This document shows positions 1-9,004 of a stretch of DNA of 64,000 nucleotides, in pieces. Location: assembly GCA_045546255.1 (NCBI GenBank), contig JAZQCK010000034.1, positions 1 through 64,000 of the forward strand. The letters run 5' to 3'. The notes under the pieces are model-generated. The model made no database searches and had not been told where the DNA came from. It saw only the letters and a program-made list of their open reading frames with translations. The stretch is from RGIG5612 sp045546255. GTDB taxonomy: Bacteria; Bacillota; Clostridia; Lachnospirales; Lachnospiraceae. Made by a program: the position numbers and the translations under genes. Within the stretch, counting starts at the first letter, position 1; every line of letters begins with the position of its first letter.

Positions 1-10
1 GGACACAAAG

Positions 11-1429
11 ATGAGAAAGACATTAAAAGGCGGGATGATATCGATGGCGGCGCTCGCGGTGGCGGTTGCGATGATGGCGACAGGCTGTGGCGGACAGAGC
101 ACAGAGGAGGCCGCGTCAGCAGCATCTTCCTATGTTGTGGACTCTTCCGCAGCTGCAATGGATGCAAGCGGAACCTATCTGACCGCGGATGATATCACGA
201 TCAACGAAACCATTGAAAATAACGAGGACAGCGCACATGCCATCGAAGCCGATGGAGAAAGCGCATCCTATTCCAATACAAAAGTTGTTAAGACGGGGGA
301 TTCTTCCCAAGGAGATGAAGCGGATTTCTATGGAGACAATGCGGCGATTTTTGCAACGAACGGAGCGACACTGGACCTGGCGGAGATGGTCGTTGAGACT
401 AACGGGACGCATGCGAATGCTGTGTTCAGCTATGGCGAAGGGACGACAGTCAATGTTTCGAACTCCGTGATTGAAACCAGCGGCAACTGTTCCGGCGGAA
501 TCATGACGACTGGCGGCGGAACCATGAATGCGACGAATCTGACGATTCATACAACAGGTAATTCTTCCGCGGCGATCCGCTCTGACAGAGGCGGCGGAAC
601 AGTGACCGTGAACGGCGGAAGCTACACGACAGAAGGCGTCGGCTCTCCGGTCATCTATTCCACGGCAGACATCACAGTTTCCAATGCACGTATGGAATCG
701 ACGGCATCCCAGGGCGTCGTTGTGGAAGGACAGAACTCTGTGGCATTGAATGATGTGACATTGATCGCAGATAATACGACGAAAAACGGCGATAAATCCG
801 ATTATTACCAAGCAGTCATGATCTATCAGTCGATGTCCGGCGATGCGGATGAAGGAACTGCATCCTTCACCATGAACGGCGGAAACCTTACGAACCTGAA
901 CGGAGACATCTTCTTTGTCAATAATACGATGTGTGACATCAATCTTTCAGGCGCGGAGATTGTAAATGAAGCAGACGGGGTGTTCTTAAGAGCAGAAGCA
1001 GCCGGATGGGGAAGCGAAGGCTCGAACGGCGGACATGTTACCATGAATGCCGCAGATCAGGAGATCGATGGCGACATGATCGTGGATGAGGTTTCAACAC
1101 TGAACCTTTATCTGACCGAAGGCAGCAGTTTCGAAGGCGCGATCAACAGTGATGGGGAAGCAGGAGAAGTGTACGTGGAGCTTTCCGGCGGATCTACCTG
1201 GACACTGACAGGGGATTCCTATATCACCAGCTTAACTTGTGATGCGGATAGCATTGATCTGAACGGACATACCTTATATGTCAATGGCGTGGCATATACT
1301 GCCGGCACAGCTTCTTCCGGAAGCGCCATCGAAGTCGAGATCACCAGCACTGGTGGAGGCATGGGTGGTGCGCCGGATGGCATGGGTGGCACACAGGGAG
1401 GAACACCTCCGGCAAAACCAGGCAACTAG
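11..1429 (+). CDS. Beta-helix surface lipoprotein
   Basis: A 472-residue secreted protein. The N-terminus has a positively charged start, a hydrophobic stretch and a lipobox ending ATGC at about residues 23-26, so it should be a lipid-anchored lipoprotein. The rest is a long run of short Gly/Asn/Thr-rich strands with recurrent T-V-N-G-G-type turns, the pattern of a right-handed parallel beta-helix, and it ends in a low-complexity Gly/Met/Pro tail. No catalytic motif is recognised. Related proteins are described as beta-helix or carbohydrate-binding-domain proteins of Clostridia; adhesion or polysaccharide binding is inference. Its true upstream context lies outside the window. A terminator follows at 1602. 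Confidence 0.75.
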   Translation: MRKTLKGGMISMAALAVAVAMMATGCGGQSTEEAASAASSYVVDSSAAAMDASGTYLTADDITINETIENNEDSAHAIEADGESASYSNTKVVKTGDSSQGDEADFYGDNAAIFATNGATLDLAEMVVETNGTHANAVFSYGEGTTVNVSNSVIETSGNCSGGIMTTGGGTMNATNLTIHTTGNSSAAIRSDRGGGTVTVNGGSYTTEGVGSPVIYSTADITVSNARMESTASQGVVVEGQNSVALNDVTLIADNTTKNGDKSDYYQAVMIYQSMSGDADEGTASFTMNGGNLTNLNGDIFFVNNTMCDINLSGAEIVNEADGVFLRAEAAGWGSEGSNGGHVTMNAADQEIDGDMIVDEVSTLNLYLTEGSSFEGAINSDGEAGEVYVELSGGSTWTLTGDSYITSLTCDADSIDLNGHTLYVNGVAYTAGTASSGSAIEVEITSTGGGMGGAPDGMGGTQGGTPPAKPGN

Positions 1430-1597
1430 CGATTCGCGAAGCGAGAGCTTAGTAGCCCAGCGAAGCGATGAGCACTAGCTGAGAGCGAGCCGTAGGCGAA
1501 GGCCGAAGCATACGTGCGACGCATGCCGGGCCCTTAGCGATTCGCGAAGCGAGAGCTTAGTAGCCCGGCGAAGCGATGAGCACTAGCTGAGAGCGAG
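1427..1597. repeat. Pair of 63-bp direct repeats after the lipoprotein gene
   Basis: Positions 1427-1489 and 1535-1597 are the same 63-bp unit with one mismatch (A/G at the 34th base). The first copy begins exactly at the TAG stop codon of the preceding gene, so the unit supplies the stop. The unit is rich in CGAAGCG words. Non-coding, function unknown; it resembles an extragenic repetitive element. Confidence 0.85.
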
Positions 1598-1601
1598 GGA
1601 G

Positions 1602-1646
1602 ACAGGGAGACAGAGAACAGTTTTCTGTCTCCCTGTGGTCTTTCTT
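1602..1646 (+). terminator. Rho-independent terminator
   Basis: Perfect 12-bp inverted repeat ACAGGGAGACAG (1602-1613) and CTGTCTCCCTGT (1625-1636), followed by a T-rich stretch. It closes the lipoprotein transcription unit. Confidence 0.75.
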
Positions 1647-1702
1647 AAAGAATAAGTAGGTTTTTGGTAGAAAATAGAATGGTTTTAAGATAGAATATAC
1701 GC

Positions 1703-3037
1703 ATGAAGATTTTAATTAAGGGCGGTCTGGCTCTTCTTTTTGATGGGCAGACCTTTAAAGTGGAACCAAAAGATATTTTAGTTGATGGCAATCAGATTGC
1801 GAAGGTTGCCGAGCAGGGCACGCTCGAGGAGGCGTCTGCGGCAGACCTCAAGATCATTGATGCGGCCGGCAAACTCGTTATGCCGGGTCTGATCAACGCG
1901 CATACGCATGCCTACATGAGCCTTTTCCGAAACTATGCGGATGACAGGGATTTCTGGGACTGGCTCGCGGCCGTTCAGAAAGTCGAAGAAGACATGACGG
2001 AAGAGGACTGCTACTGGGGCACGCTCCTCAACGCGATCGAGATGATCAAGACCGGAACAACCTGCTTTGTGGACATGAATATCAAGACCGCAAAGCCGGG
2101 GATGAGCACGGGACCTGAAAGCTCCAGCGCAGGTGCGGCCAATGATGCCGGAATGCGCGCGGTCATAACGAGAGGTCTTTCCGGAAACGCGGATGACGAA
2201 GATTCCCTGATGAAATTCGGAAGAGTCTTAAAAGAAATAGAGACCTTTAAAGGTAACGAGCGTGTCAAGTTCTGGTTCGGTCCGCATGCTCCATATAGCT
2301 GCATGGCAGATTATCTGGTCAAGCTTACGAACGCAGCAAAAGAGCATGGAGCCGGCATCACGATCCACCTCTCCGAAAGCACGGGCGAAGTGGAGAATAT
2401 GATCAAAGAGCATGGCGTCACGCCGATCAAATATGTGGCGGACCTCGGTGTCTTCGATGTCCCGACGATTGCAGCGCACTGCGTCCAGGCAACGGATGAC
2501 GACATTCAGATCATGAAAGAGAAAGGCGTCAGCGTTGCGATGAATCCGAAGAGCAACATGAAGCTTGGAAATGGTTTTATGCCGGCGGAACAATTTCTGA
2601 ATGCAGGAGTCAACCTCTGTCTTGGAACCGACGGCTGCGGAAGCAACAACACCCAGAACCTGTTTGCGGAAATGAACGCGGCAGCATTGATCTATAAAGG
2701 CGATAACCAGAAAGCCGAGTGCATCAGCGCGGAAGATGTTTTGAAGTTTGCCACGGTGAACGGCGCAAAAGCGCTTGGCATGGAAGGTAAGCTCGGTGTG
2801 ATCAAAGAAGGCGCGCTTGCGGACTTGATCATCTTAAACCTGGATGAGCCGGAGTTTTACCCGACCAGCAATTTGGTCAGCGCCTTGGCTTATTCTGCAA
2901 CGGGAAGAGAAGTCGAGACCGTGATCATCGACGGAAACCTTGTCATGGAAGACAACAAGATCTTAACCATGGATGTTAAGAATGTATATGAAGAGTGCCA
3001 GAAGATCGCAGGGCGGCTTCATATGCTGAAGAAGTAG
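1703..3037 (+). CDS. mtaD: Amidohydrolase: SAH/MTA deaminase (MtaD/DadD type)
   Basis: A 444-residue metal-dependent deaminase of the ATZ/TRZ amidohydrolase group that acts on 5'-deoxyadenosyl compounds such as S-adenosylhomocysteine or methylthioadenosine. Visible metal and catalytic residues are the HTH motif (67-69) in PGLINAHTH, His195 in FGPHAPYS, His222 and Glu225 in IHLSES, His259 in AAHC, and Asp310 in LGTDG. Length is normal for the family. The next gene is a Thermotoga-type S-adenosylhomocysteine hydrolase, so a role in SAH recycling is likely: deamination to S-inosylhomocysteine before hydrolysis. Exact substrate choice among SAH, MTA and 5'-deoxyadenosine cannot be read from sequence. 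Confidence 0.85.
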   Translation: MKILIKGGLALLFDGQTFKVEPKDILVDGNQIAKVAEQGTLEEASAADLKIIDAAGKLVMPGLINAHTHAYMSLFRNYADDRDFWDWLAAVQKVEEDMTEEDCYWGTLLNAIEMIKTGTTCFVDMNIKTAKPGMSTGPESSSAGAANDAGMRAVITRGLSGNADDEDSLMKFGRVLKEIETFKGNERVKFWFGPHAPYSCMADYLVKLTNAAKEHGAGITIHLSESTGEVENMIKEHGVTPIKYVADLGVFDVPTIAAHCVQATDDDIQIMKEKGVSVAMNPKSNMKLGNGFMPAEQFLNAGVNLCLGTDGCGSNNTQNLFAEMNAAALIYKGDNQKAECISAEDVLKFATVNGAKALGMEGKLGVIKEGALADLIILNLDEPEFYPTSNLVSALAYSATGREVETVIIDGNLVMEDNKILTMDVKNVYEECQKIAGRLHMLKK

Positions 3038-3094
3038 ATCAATCGGCTGACAATGAATGACACAGTGTTAAAAAAACTAAAAGGAAAGAATAGC

Positions 3095-4375
3095 ATGAGC
3101 AATATCAAAGACATTAACTTGGCAGATTCCGGAAAACAGAAAATTGAGTGGGTCAGAAGAAACTGTCCGCTCTTAAGTTCTCTGGAAAAAGAATTTGAAC
3201 AGAGCAAACCATTTGCAGGCGTAAAGGTTGCGCTTTCTGTGCATCTTGAAGCAAAGACGGCGTACCTTTGCCATGTGCTGAAAACCGGCGGAGCAGAGAT
3301 GTTCATCACCGGAAGCAACCCGCTTTCCACGCAGGATGATGTTGCTGCAGCAGTCGCAGCGGAAGGCATGGAAGTGTTTGCATGGTACAACTGCACAGAA
3401 GAAGAATACTTCGACAATATCCGTAAAGTATTGGATAACAACTGCAACATCATTATCGATGACGGCGGAGACCTTGTTCATATGCTTCACACGGAGATGA
3501 AAGACAAACTCCAGTATGTGATCGGTGGCTGCGAGGAAACAACGACAGGCATTATCCGACTGCGTGCAATGGCGGCAGCAGATCAGCTGAAGTTCCCGAT
3601 GGTCATGGTCAATGATGCAGACTGTAAGCATTTCTTCGATAACCGCTATGGAACAGGGCAGTCTGTATTTGACGGTATCAACCGCACGACCAACCTGATC
3701 GTTGCAGGAAAGAATGTCGTTATCGCAGGCTATGGCTGGTGCGGCAAAGGCTGCGCAATGAGAGCAAAAGGACTCGGCGCAAAAGTTATCGTCACCGAAG
3801 TCGATCCGGTGCGCGCGATCGAAGCGGTCATGGATGGCTTTGAAGTCATGACAATGAATGAGGCTGCAAGACTCGGCGACTTCTTCATTACTGTGACCGG
3901 ATGCTGCGACGTCATCGACATGGAAGATTTCATGGTGATGAAAGACGGTGCAATCTGCTGTAATGCAGGACACTTTGATATCGAGGTTGATGTGAAGGCG
4001 CTTCGCGAAAATGCAGTGGAAGCAAGAGAGATGCGTAAAAACATCATGGGCTACAAACTGTCAAACGGCAACTGGATCTATATCCTGGCAGAAGGAAGAC
4101 TCGTTAACCTGGCAGCAGGAGACGGCCATCCGGCAGAGATCATGGATATGAGTTTTGCGATCCAGGCACTGTCTGCAAAATACTTAGTAGAACAGAATAA
4201 AGCAGGAAATATCAAAGACGGAAAGATCGTACTCGGCGGCAGAGAAGAAAGCCTGATCAAAGTCCCTGATGAAGTCGATAAAGAAGTTGCAAAGCGAAAA
4301 CTCGAATTCCTTGGAAAGAATATCGACACATTGTCAGATAAACAGAAAGAATATTTGGAGAGTTCAGGAATATGA
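3095..4375 (+). CDS. ahcY: S-adenosylhomocysteine (or S-inosylhomocysteine) hydrolase
   Basis: A 426-residue NAD-dependent hydrolase that splits SAH-type thioethers to homocysteine and a nucleoside. Visible motifs: GSNPLSTQDD, DDGGDL, the FDNRYGTGQS block, the NAD-binding GYGWCGKG loop near residue 215, and AEGRLVNLAAGDGHP near the C-terminus. At residues 50-55 it reads HLEAKT, as in Thermotoga/methanogen-type enzymes, not the HMTxxT of the animal and proteobacterial type whose Thr and Glu contact adenine. This start is chosen because AAAGGAAAG precedes it; an in-frame ATG at 3053 lacks a site. The stop overlaps the pgi start by 4 bp. The neighbouring deaminase suggests the inosyl form as substrate (inference). 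Confidence 0.92.
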   Translation: MSNIKDINLADSGKQKIEWVRRNCPLLSSLEKEFEQSKPFAGVKVALSVHLEAKTAYLCHVLKTGGAEMFITGSNPLSTQDDVAAAVAAEGMEVFAWYNCTEEEYFDNIRKVLDNNCNIIIDDGGDLVHMLHTEMKDKLQYVIGGCEETTTGIIRLRAMAAADQLKFPMVMVNDADCKHFFDNRYGTGQSVFDGINRTTNLIVAGKNVVIAGYGWCGKGCAMRAKGLGAKVIVTEVDPVRAIEAVMDGFEVMTMNEAARLGDFFITVTGCCDVIDMEDFMVMKDGAICCNAGHFDIEVDVKALRENAVEAREMRKNIMGYKLSNGNWIYILAEGRLVNLAAGDGHPAEIMDMSFAIQALSAKYLVEQNKAGNIKDGKIVLGGREESLIKVPDEVDKEVAKRKLEFLGKNIDTLSDKQKEYLESSGI

Positions 4376-5682
4376 AAAACATTCAGTTAAGCATTCGCGG
4401 AGTGGAAGAACTCCCGGATTTTGAAGTCGAACAATTTGCAGAAGAAGCACTCTTCGCACAGAAGACACTGGTGGAAAAACTGGGGCCCGGAAGTGAATTT
4501 ACCGGCTGGGTGGATCTTCCGGAAAATTATGACAAAGAAGAGTTTGCAAGAATCAAAGAAGCGGCAAAAGAAATCCGCGCAAACAGCAAGGCGCTGGTTG
4601 TCTGCGGAATCGGCGGGTCCTACCTTGGCGCAGCAGCTGCGATCGATTTCTTAAAGGGCGGCATGCACAACTTGAAAAATGCCGGTCCGGATGGAGACCT
4701 TCAGATTTTCTTCGCAGGAAACAACATGGCTCCTTCCTATATCAACGATGTTCTGGAGCTGGTTAAGGATAAAGACTTTTCCGTCAACGTCATTTCCAAA
4801 TCCGGCACAACGATGGAAACCTCCGTTTCTTTCCGCATTTTTAAAAAAGCGCTGGAAGAAAAGTACGGAAAAGAAGAAGCAGCAAAACGCATTTATGCGA
4901 CAACCGATAAAAGCAAGGGAGCACTCAAATCGCTTGCAGATAAAGAAGGATATCAGACCTTTGTCGTCCCGGATGATATCGGCGGACGCTATTCCGTTCT
5001 TTCTGCAGTCGGACTTCTTCCGATCGCGGCAGCGGGCTGTGATATCGATGCTTTGATGGCAGGCGCAGCATCGGTCCGCAAAGAAATCTTAGAAAGCGAA
5101 GAACCCTTCAACGAAGTGATTGCTTACGCATCTTTGAGACAGGAACTTTATGAGTGGGACCGCTTCATCGAGATCTTTGTAAATTATGATCCGGATCTAA
5201 GGATGTTTGCCGAATGGCTGAAACAGCTCTTCGGAGAGAGCGAAGGAAAAGACGGATACGGCATTTTCCCGGCATCGCTCAACTTTACAAGCGACCTCCA
5301 TTCCATGGGCCAGATGATCCAGGAAGGAGAGCGCAACATCTTCGAGACGGTGATCAACGTTCGCAACGTTATCAAGGATATCGAAATCCCGGCGTTTGAT
5401 GAGGATTTCGACGGACTGAAATATTTAGAAGGGAAGCCGGTCAGTCTCCTGAACCAGACCGCCGTTGCGGGAACTGCAAGTGCACATTTAGCAGGTGACG
5501 TTCCGCAGGTCTATATCGAGATTCCGGACAGAAGTGAATTCTCACTCGGCGAGCTCTTCTATTTCTTTGAGTTTGTCTGCGGTGTGAGCGCATACGTTGA
5601 AGGCGTGAATCCGTTTGACCAGCCGGGCGTAGAAGCATATAAAAAGAACATTAAGGAAATCCTGGCGAAATATAAAGATTGA
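4372..5682 (+). CDS. pgi: Glucose-6-phosphate isomerase
   Basis: A 436-residue cytoplasmic glycolytic enzyme interconverting glucose 6-phosphate and fructose 6-phosphate. Motifs seen: VCGIGGSYLGAAAAIDF (sugar-phosphate isomerase core), SKSGTTMETS (phosphate loop), IGGRYSVLSAVGLLP, MGQMIQEGERNIFETV, and the C-terminal NPFDQPGVEAYKK signature with its catalytic Lys. The ATG overlaps the ahcY stop (ATGA), so the two are translationally coupled; linking SAH recycling to glycolysis this way is unusual. A convergent small gene starts 12 bp beyond its stop. Confidence 0.93.
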   Translation: MKNIQLSIRGVEELPDFEVEQFAEEALFAQKTLVEKLGPGSEFTGWVDLPENYDKEEFARIKEAAKEIRANSKALVVCGIGGSYLGAAAAIDFLKGGMHNLKNAGPDGDLQIFFAGNNMAPSYINDVLELVKDKDFSVNVISKSGTTMETSVSFRIFKKALEEKYGKEEAAKRIYATTDKSKGALKSLADKEGYQTFVVPDDIGGRYSVLSAVGLLPIAAAGCDIDALMAGAASVRKEILESEEPFNEVIAYASLRQELYEWDRFIEIFVNYDPDLRMFAEWLKQLFGESEGKDGYGIFPASLNFTSDLHSMGQMIQEGERNIFETVINVRNVIKDIEIPAFDEDFDGLKYLEGKPVSLLNQTAVAGTASAHLAGDVPQVYIEIPDRSEFSLGELFYFFEFVCGVSAYVEGVNPFDQPGVEAYKKNIKEILAKYKD

Positions 5683-5694
5683 CAGAAATAACCT

Positions 5695-5964
5695 TTAGTC
5701 TTCTTCGATGATCTGGATCTCCAGATAGTCGAAGCCGGATTCGCCGATAAAGGAATCAATGGTAAACCGTGTTCTGGCGACGCGCTTGAAATCAGCGATG
5801 TTGGAGTCAAGCCAGATCGGAACACTCAGATCGAACTCGTGACAGACACTTTCAAGACCGTCAAAGATTTTGCGGGTACGGTTAAGAACAGGATCATCGT
5901 TTTCATAAACGAAGTCCTTCAGCATTTTGTTATTTTTAAATAGCTTTCCCCATAACCTGAACAT
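5695..5964 (-). CDS. Small conserved Lachnospiraceae-type protein, function unknown
   Basis: An 89-residue acidic soluble protein beginning MFRLWGKL and ending in EIQIIEED. From memory, short proteins of this shape (MFRLW start, DDxxxTRKIFxxLE, FDLxxPIWLD, FDYLEIQxxEED end) recur in Clostridia with no assigned function. The start is set at MFRLW because of that shared N-terminus; the frame stays open upstream but overlaps the divergent sirtuin gene. No Shine-Dalgarno site precedes this ATG, and a good promoter ends only 6 nt before it, so the transcript may be leaderless. An internal ATG at 5925 is a weaker alternative. It converges with pgi. Confidence 0.65.
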   Translation of the reverse strand: MFRLWGKLFKNNKMLKDFVYENDDPVLNRTRKIFDGLESVCHEFDLSVPIWLDSNIADFKRVARTRFTIDSFIGESGFDYLEIQIIEED

Positions 5965-5970
5965 GTGGGG

Positions 5971-6000
5971 ATTGTAGCACAGCAAAGGAAGTGTTTTCAA
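5971..6000 (-). promoter_or_regulatory. Sigma-70-type promoter for the small gene
   Basis: On the minus strand: TTGAAA (6000-5995), 18-bp spacer, TACAAT (5976-5971). The expected transcription start falls on or within 1-2 nt of the ATG at 5964. The element also overlaps the ribosome binding site of the divergent sirtuin gene. Confidence 0.55.
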
Positions 6001-6001
6001 T

Positions 6002-6721
6002 ATGACAGAGAAAATCGCACAGTTAAAAGAATGGGTCGATAGCAGCGATAACATCGTGTTTTTCGGCGGAGCGGGCGTCTCTACGGAAAGCAATATTCCG
6101 GATTTTCGAAGTGTCGACGGGCTTTATAATCAGGAGTATGATTATCCGCCTGAGACGATTCTTAGCCATACCTTTTTCATGAGGAATCCGGAGGAGTTTT
6201 ACCGCTTTTATAAAAACAAGATGCTGATCCTCGATGCGAAACCGAATGCAGCACATTTAAAGCTTGCAGAGCTTGAGGCGCAGGGAAAACTGAAAGCGGT
6301 CGTCACGCAGAACATCGACGGACTTCATCAGGCAGCCGGCAGCAAGGTCGTTTATGAACTTCACGGAAGCGTACACAGAAACTACTGCATGAAATGCCGG
6401 AAGTTCTTTGGCCCGGAATATATGGCACAGGCAGAGGGCGTTCCGAAATGCGACGCCTGCGGTGGAATGATCAAACCGGATGTTGTGCTTTATGAAGAAG
6501 GTTTGGACAACGATGTCATCAGCGGAGCAGTCAATGCCATCAGCAGAGCAGACGTTTTGATCATTGGCGGAACAAGCCTTGTGGTTTATCCGGCGGCCGG
6601 ACTGATCGATTATTACAGAGGAAAGAAACTGGTGCTGATCAACAAGAGCACGACGCCGCGTGACGGCATCGCAGATCTGATCATCAATGACAGTATAGGA
6701 AAAGTATTTTCACAGATATAG
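6002..6721 (+). CDS. cobB: NAD-dependent protein deacylase (sirtuin)
   Basis: A 239-residue Sir2-family enzyme that removes acyl groups from protein lysines using NAD. Motifs: GAGVSTESNIPDFR (residues 24-36), TQNIDGLH (102-109) with catalytic His121 in ELHGSVHR, structural zinc cysteines 129/132 (CMKC) and 150/153 (CDAC), and GGTSLVVYPAAG near the end. Length is standard for bacterial sirtuins. The start is preceded by AAAGGAAG about 11 nt upstream. It heads a four-gene run with a coiled-coil membrane protein 12 bp downstream. Confidence 0.93.
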   Translation: MTEKIAQLKEWVDSSDNIVFFGGAGVSTESNIPDFRSVDGLYNQEYDYPPETILSHTFFMRNPEEFYRFYKNKMLILDAKPNAAHLKLAELEAQGKLKAVVTQNIDGLHQAAGSKVVYELHGSVHRNYCMKCRKFFGPEYMAQAEGVPKCDACGGMIKPDVVLYEEGLDNDVISGAVNAISRADVLIIGGTSLVVYPAAGLIDYYRGKKLVLINKSTTPRDGIADLIINDSIGKVFSQI

Positions 6722-6733
6722 GAGGAATGATCC

Positions 6734-7831
6734 ATGGATAGCAATTTTTTAAGTGGAGGCATTGCAGAACTTCAGCAGGCCAAAACGACCATCGCGGATG
6801 CGAATCGTCTTCAGGCGAACTTTGATGCAGCGATGGCAGTGGCGTCTGCAAAAGAAAAAGATTTTGAGAGCCAGAAGAAATACGTGAATGATAAAATCAA
6901 TAGCGCGATCAAAGAAAGACGCAGTGTAATCAAGAAGACGCATGATGAGCAGGTTGATCTGGCAAACAAAAACCTGAAAGAGGCAGAGAAAAAGAGGAGA
7001 AACGCAAAGGCAGATGCAGTTCAGGCAAGAATCTCAAACGAGACTTCGGACCTGAACGAGCAGAACGATGCCTTAAAGAAACAGGTAAAATCCCTCTTTA
7101 AAGATAACCGCATGCCGGCCATCTGCAACACGAAGTTCTTCTATGCCCTTTATGCGCCGAAGTCAGCGAGCGACTTTATCATCCTGGTACTGACGGTCAT
7201 CCTCACTCTTGGTGTGATTCCGAATGTGGTTTGTGCATTGCTCCAGACGGACAAACTGATCATCAAGATCCTGATCTATCTTGCGATCGTTGTTTTCTTT
7301 GTTGCGCTCTACTTTATCATCTTCCTTATTTCGAAGAGAAATGCGAAGGGCGGCATCATTGAGCAGGCCCGTCCGCTCAGAGCCTCCATTAAAAAGAACA
7401 ACAAAGAGATCAAAAAGATGTCTCATTCCATCGTGAAAGACAAAGATGAATCCACCTACGGGTTAGAGGGATTCGATTCCGAGATCGATTCACTCCAGAA
7501 AGTCTTAAATGATACGGTTCAAAAACGCGAGGATGCACTCAAAGTCTTTGATGAGGAGACCGCTGTTCAGATCCGCGATGAGATCCAGAAAGAGAATCAG
7601 CCGACGCTTGATAAGATGATGGAAGAGATGAAGGCGAGCCGTGCGGAATTTGATTCCGCAAAAGCACAGGCAGCGCAGGCGGCAGAGAATGTCACAAACA
7701 ATATTGAAGTATATCTCGGAAAGAAAAATACATCGGTTGAAAAGATCGACGGATTGATTTCGCTGATTCAGGAAGGAAAGGCAAGCACCATTATGGAAGC
7801 GTTAGACATCCAGAATGGTGAAATCAAATAA
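6734..7831 (+). CDS. Coiled-coil protein with two membrane segments
   Basis: A 365-residue protein of no recognised family. Residues 1-125 are a charged, Lys/Glu/Ala-rich helix likely to form a coiled coil. Two hydrophobic segments follow at about 148-170 and 175-199 with a short connector. Residues 205-365 are again helical and highly charged. This gives two cytoplasmic coiled-coil arms joined by a membrane hairpin. The ribosome site AGGAGGAATGATCC is strong. Its stop overlaps the next start (TAATG). Co-transcription with the sirtuin and the DUF5711/CvpA genes suggests an envelope or division-related role, which is inference. Confidence 0.7.
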   Translation: MDSNFLSGGIAELQQAKTTIADANRLQANFDAAMAVASAKEKDFESQKKYVNDKINSAIKERRSVIKKTHDEQVDLANKNLKEAEKKRRNAKADAVQARISNETSDLNEQNDALKKQVKSLFKDNRMPAICNTKFFYALYAPKSASDFIILVLTVILTLGVIPNVVCALLQTDKLIIKILIYLAIVVFFVALYFIIFLISKRNAKGGIIEQARPLRASIKKNNKEIKKMSHSIVKDKDESTYGLEGFDSEIDSLQKVLNDTVQKREDALKVFDEETAVQIRDEIQKENQPTLDKMMEEMKASRAEFDSAKAQAAQAAENVTNNIEVYLGKKNTSVEKIDGLISLIQEGKASTIMEALDIQNGEIK

Positions 7832-9003
7832 TGTCACCGACTCGAAGAAAAAGTACCTATCATTCAAAAACAAACAGACGCTATTCTGTGAAAAAGCAAA
7901 GAAGAAGGATGATCATCACTACAATTATCGTTGTAGTGGCAGTCCTTCTTCTTGTTGCGGGCGCCTGGGCCTATCTTCGGTTTAGGACCTATGACGACTA
8001 TAAAGTCAAAGCCAACCTGGACATTGCAAACTCTGATGAGCGCACGACCTATATGGCCTGCAAAGAAGGCTATGTGAAATGCGCAGGAGACGGAATCACA
8101 TGCTTTGACAAAAAGGGAGTCATTTGGGCCGAAACCTATGAGATGACGCAGCCGCTCATTGACACCTGTAAAAATTACATTGCAGTTGCTGACCTCAAAG
8201 GGTCTGATATTTACATTTATGATGAGAGCGGACAGGCGAGCCGTTTTTCTGTTTCTCACCCGATCCTCGACATTGAAGTGTCGGAGCAGGGCGTTGTTGC
8301 TGTGGCGACCAACGACGGAACCTCAAATTTTATCGAGGTGCTTGATAAGGCCGGAAATGAGCTGATCACAGCAAAAAGCGTCTTTTCCTCCAGCGGATAT
8401 CTGATGGATATTGCGCTTTCGGAGGATGGCAGTTCTTTAGCAGCCGCATTTATCTATGTCAGTGAAGGAACGCTGGAATCCAAAGTTGTCTTCTACGATT
8501 TCAACGGCGAAGGAGAAATTACCGGTGGGTTCAATCAGTATAAAGATACCGTTGTAACGAACGTGGAGTTCCTTAATCCTTCCGCTGTCTGTGCAGTCGG
8601 AGACCGCGCGATCACGATCTATAAAGTGAAACCGACGCCGTCAATCGTCTACGAAGATCTGGACCTTCCGTATGAGATCCAGAGCGCATTCTTTGGCGAG
8701 AACAAGCTTGGCCTGGTCGTAGAAGATGAGAGCAGTGACAGCACGTATAATATCAAAGTGTTTAACAACAGAGGCAGGGAAATCGCAGACTGCGGAACGG
8801 ACTTCCCATATAACAAGGTCGCGTTCTCCGGAAACTATGTCATGCTGCATTCCGTCAACGACTGTGAGCTTTACAGTTTCGCGGGCGTCCGCAAGTTTGC
8901 ATATTCCTTTGACGAGCGGATTGAATCCTTGCTCCCGTGTGGAAACGGACGGGATTATATCTACGCAACGGCAAACAATACAGAGTTTATCAGGATCAAA
9001 TAA
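7831..9003 (+). CDS. DUF5711 family protein (membrane-anchored beta-propeller)
   Basis: A 390-residue protein. The N-terminus is very basic (residues 1-27), followed by one membrane segment at about 28-49, then a long extracytoplasmic part made of repeating strand blocks of about 40 residues (DIYIYDESG, FIEVLDKAGNEL, KVVFYDFNGEGE, ITIYKV, NIKVFNNRGREI), a propeller-like repeat. This matches the DUF5711 family of Clostridia, which commonly sits beside a CvpA gene as here. Function is unknown. The next gene begins 1 bp after its stop. Confidence 0.8.
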   Translation: MSPTRRKSTYHSKTNRRYSVKKQRRRMIITTIIVVVAVLLLVAGAWAYLRFRTYDDYKVKANLDIANSDERTTYMACKEGYVKCAGDGITCFDKKGVIWAETYEMTQPLIDTCKNYIAVADLKGSDIYIYDESGQASRFSVSHPILDIEVSEQGVVAVATNDGTSNFIEVLDKAGNELITAKSVFSSSGYLMDIALSEDGSSLAAAFIYVSEGTLESKVVFYDFNGEGEITGGFNQYKDTVVTNVEFLNPSAVCAVGDRAITIYKVKPTPSIVYEDLDLPYEIQSAFFGENKLGLVVEDESSDSTYNIKVFNNRGREIADCGTDFPYNKVAFSGNYVMLHSVNDCELYSFAGVRKFAYSFDERIESLLPCGNGRDYIYATANNTEFIRIK

Positions 9004-9004
9004 T

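Noticed and set aside
3038..3094. SAH or SAM riboswitch before ahcY
   Set aside because: Only 57 bp separate the genes and no stem arrangement typical of those riboswitches is visible.
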